Source: CALUVN01 sp944323595
GTDB taxonomy: Bacteria; Cyanobacteriota; Vampirovibrionia; Gastranaerophilales; Gastranaerophilaceae
Direction of reading: 5' to 3'
NCBI GenBank assembly: GCA_963931255.1
Contig: OZ006972.1
Location: 1,178,001-1,242,000 of the forward strand
DNA length: 64,000 bases
Shown here piece by piece: positions 62,087-64,000 of this stretch. The position numbers were made by a program, and so were the translations under genes. Under the pieces are notes generated by a model. That model saw only the letters and a program-made list of their open reading frames with translations, made no database searches and was not told the DNA's origin. Position 1 is the first letter of the stretch; the number at the start of each line of letters is the position of its first letter.

Positions 62087-62746
62087 TTATTTCAGACCGT
62101 TGTCAACAATGATTTTTGCAAGAATTCCGTTAATGAAAGATGCACTGTCATCGGTTGAATATTTTTTAGCAAGTTCAAGAGCTTCATCTACAACAACTTT
62201 CATCGGAGCATCTTTGATGTATAAAAGTTCTACAATTGCTATTCTTAAGATGTCTTTGTCCATTTTGACAAGACGGTCAAAGTCCCAGCCTTTTGAATAT
62301 TTTTTAATTAAACCGTCAACTTCTTCGTGATTTTTTTGGAAAAATTCTGCGATTGTGACTGCATAATTTTTAACTTCATTCTGAGATTCAAGTGTTGCAA
62401 ATTCTGCTATTTCCAATGCCAGAAGTGCCTTTTCAGTAATTTCCAGCATATCGTCAATTTTGCCTGACAAATCTGATGTCATCGGCAGCGGAACAGGAAC
62501 ATTTGCAACACCGATTGGTCTGTTGAGGTTTGTTTCGTGTTCTGCTTCATAAGTATCAATTTTATCTTTCAAATCAATCAACGAACCAAGAGTTAATTTT
62601 AACTCATCGCTTGCATTGCTTGTTAAAATTCTGACTGATTTGAGAATAATATTTTCTAAATCTTCTTTGGAGTAAGTTGTAATTTTTTTATCAAACTGTG
62701 AAAACAGTATAAATGCTAATTCTCTTGCTGCTCTGCGGGCTTGCAT
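62087..62746 (-). CDS. nusB: Transcription antitermination factor NusB
   Basis: The 219-aa protein starts MQARRAARELAFILFSQFD, the classic NusB RNA-binding Arg-rich first helix, and ends with the diagnostic WDFDRLVKMDKDILRIAIVELLY, DAPMKVVVDEALELAKKYSTDDSASFINGILAKI. NusB works with NusE in rRNA antitermination. The usual length is 130-150 aa; here about 70 extra residues lie between the first helix and the C-terminal bundle (a K/E-rich helix plus a linker with VPVPLP). The insertion has no known function. Confidence 0.9.
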   Translation of the reverse strand: MQARRAARELAFILFSQFDKKITTYSKEDLENIILKSVRILTSNASDELKLTLGSLIDLKDKIDTYEAEHETNLNRPIGVANVPVPLPMTSDLSGKIDDMLEITEKALLALEIAEFATLESQNEVKNYAVTIAEFFQKNHEEVDGLIKKYSKGWDFDRLVKMDKDILRIAIVELLYIKDAPMKVVVDEALELAKKYSTDDSASFINGILAKIIVDNGLK

Positions 62747-62803
62747 GGTTTTCCTCTTTTTCTTTTAAGTTTTATACAAGTTTAATTTATCATGAAAAAT
62801 TTT

Positions 62804-64000
62804 CTAAGACAACGCCCGAATCATTTCGTGTGCTTCTTCACATTCAGGGAAAATTTCAACGGCTTTTTCAAGGTGCTGGAGAGCCATTTCAATATCACCG
62901 AGTTTTTCGTAGCATTTAGCGCAGCTTATAAGGACATTCACATTCATCGGACTTTTATCCAGAATTGTTCTGAATATAGTAACAGCTTGTTTGTAGTCTT
63001 CAAGTTCGTAGTAGCATAGTGCAAGAAGATTTCTTGTGTCGCTGTCCTGTTCCATTTCAAAAGATTTTACAAGGTAGATTTTGGCATCTTCGTATTCTCC
63101 GCGTAAAAATCTTATGCGTCCTGCTATGTACAACAGAAATGGGTCCTGCGGCAGGTGTGCCATAGCTGTATTAATTTCTTCCAGTGCAGTATCAAAATCT
63201 TTGAACTGGATTTTATTCAGGGCTGAAAATGCCATTGCCTTATAATTTTCGGGGTCTTTGGCTAGCACTTTCTGATAATATTCATCAGATTCTTTAAAAC
63301 TGCTTGTGGCATGCAGGTAGTTTGCATATTCAAACATAATATCCGGATTATCAGGTTCGCATTTCAGAGCAGTTTCAAATTCGTCTTTTGCATAATCAAA
63401 TAGTCTTCTGCCAAGGTAAATTACTCCTAAATCTTTGTGTGCAGGAGCAAATTCAGGATTTAACGCAACAACTTTTTTCAGAATTTTTTCAGCTCTGTCA
63501 ATATCGTTAGTCATAACGCAGATATGTGCATAATCATAGTAAATTTCCTGAGAAACACTACCCTGTCTTACAAGTTTTTCATAAATCTCTTTTGCATGGA
63601 GAGGTTGATTTACTTTCAAATAGAGTCCTGCAAGTTTTAATGACATATTTACGGATTTCGGGTTTAGTGTGACAAGCCTTGTTAGGATGCCGATTGCGTA
63701 ATGAAATTCACCTGTCTGCTCATAAGCGCAGGCAAGATTATATTGAAAATTAGGTTTTTCCGGATGTCGGGTTGCAAGTTTTTTATAATGTTTAATTGCT
63801 TCTTCGTACATTCCGCCTTTAAATTCCGAAAGAGCCATTGCTATTATATAGCTTTCCTGTTGTTCTATGTCGTAAGCTTTTTGGAAATATTCAATTGCTT
63901 CTTTGTGTTTTTCCTGAATTTGAAGAATTGAGCCTATGTTGTAGTATGTGATTGAATTATCCGGTTCAAGTTCGCTTGCTTTGAGAAAATTTTCGTATGC
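62804..64000 (-). CDS. TPR-repeat protein (5' end outside window)
   Basis: The frame is open from the last base of the window (first visible residues AYENFLKASELEPDNS) to the stop at 62804; an internal ATG at 63838 is not the start because TPR sequence continues upstream. About eleven tandem TPRs are visible with the standard W/L-G-Y-A-P pattern, for example YYNIGSILQIQEKHKEAIEY, PNFQYNLACAYEQTGEFHYA and PDIMFEYANYLHATSSFKES. It is a cytoplasmic scaffold by appearance. It lies 57 bases upstream of nusB on the same strand. Confidence 0.85.
   Translation of the reverse strand, partial: AYENFLKASELEPDNSITYYNIGSILQIQEKHKEAIEYFQKAYDIEQQESYIIAMALSEFKGGMYEEAIKHYKKLATRHPEKPNFQYNLACAYEQTGEFHYAIGILTRLVTLNPKSVNMSLKLAGLYLKVNQPLHAKEIYEKLVRQGSVSQEIYYDYAHICVMTNDIDRAEKILKKVVALNPEFAPAHKDLGVIYLGRRLFDYAKDEFETALKCEPDNPDIMFEYANYLHATSSFKESDEYYQKVLAKDPENYKAMAFSALNKIQFKDFDTALEEINTAMAHLPQDPFLLYIAGRIRFLRGEYEDAKIYLVKSFEMEQDSDTRNLLALCYYELEDYKQAVTIFRTILDKSPMNVNVLISCAKCYEKLGDIEMALQHLEKAVEIFPECEEAHEMIRALS

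Overview
The window is a densely coded, AT-rich bacterial chromosome segment. Several features fit the gut Melainabacteria (Gastranaerophilales, the non-photosynthetic sister group of Cyanobacteria): prepilins starting MKKAFTLAEVLITLGIIG, many TPR proteins, calpain-type proteases, large proteins without signal peptides, and a type I-beta DAHP synthase. This assignment is inference from gene style; no 16S or other marker was available.

Layout. 1-7.8 kb: poorly known proteins (a secreted protein, two small membrane proteins, an MBL-fold enzyme, a kinase-like protein), then rimI-bioY, two TPR genes and DAHP synthase. 8.0-8.5 kb: a guanidine-I riboswitch in front of a Gdx/SugE guanidinium exporter. 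8.5-9.6 kb: a gene graveyard with AraC, aldo/keto reductase and alpha/beta hydrolase remnants. 9.6-13.7 kb: a CheR-like methyltransferase, a UvrA2-type ATPase and a LOG-family protein. 13.8-22.9 kb: an effector-like island holding a 1296-aa calpain-domain protein, a histidine-kinase fragment, a 5'-truncated protein with tandem GHKL-ATPase/zincin-like modules, and a second CheR-like protein. 22.9-23.5 kb: tRNA-Pro and tRNA-Gln, with a tandem repeat seeded by the tRNA-Pro 5' end. 23.5-28.7 kb: nif3, coaBC, gmk, an OPA-type MFS transporter, a DnaQ-like exonuclease and thioredoxin. 28.8-34.1 kb: a single 1779-aa low-complexity protein with a duplicated membrane-type module.

34.2-39.3 kb: a pentapeptide-repeat gene and a signalling cluster (GAF/HD-GYP, TPR, two response regulators). 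39.4-49.7 kb: mostly housekeeping genes (GT2, phosphohexomutase, pheA, tyrS, cysE, miaB, acyl-CoA synthetase), interrupted by an XRE regulator, a prepilin-like protein and a tail-fibre/assembly gene pair. 49.8-55.7 kb: an Asp-rich repeat protein, a lipoyl/octanoyl transferase, two paralogous exported proteins, a TPR gene, an XRE regulator and tiny ORFs. 55.7-64 kb: tsaC, a small two-TM protein, murJ, spoIID, cysS, an unknown, nusB and a TPR gene running off the window.

Two linking patterns stand out. Five otherwise unrelated proteins (at 467, 1330, 2547, 9605 and 21817) carry a short N-terminal segment ending in an aromatic F-x-[GSA]-like motif. The calpain protein and the 1779-aa protein share both a short N-terminal Q-S-x-x-Q-Y-x-x-Y motif and a Gly/Ala/Thr-rich hydrophobic module. 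They may belong to one family of large effector or surface proteins built on common delivery parts.
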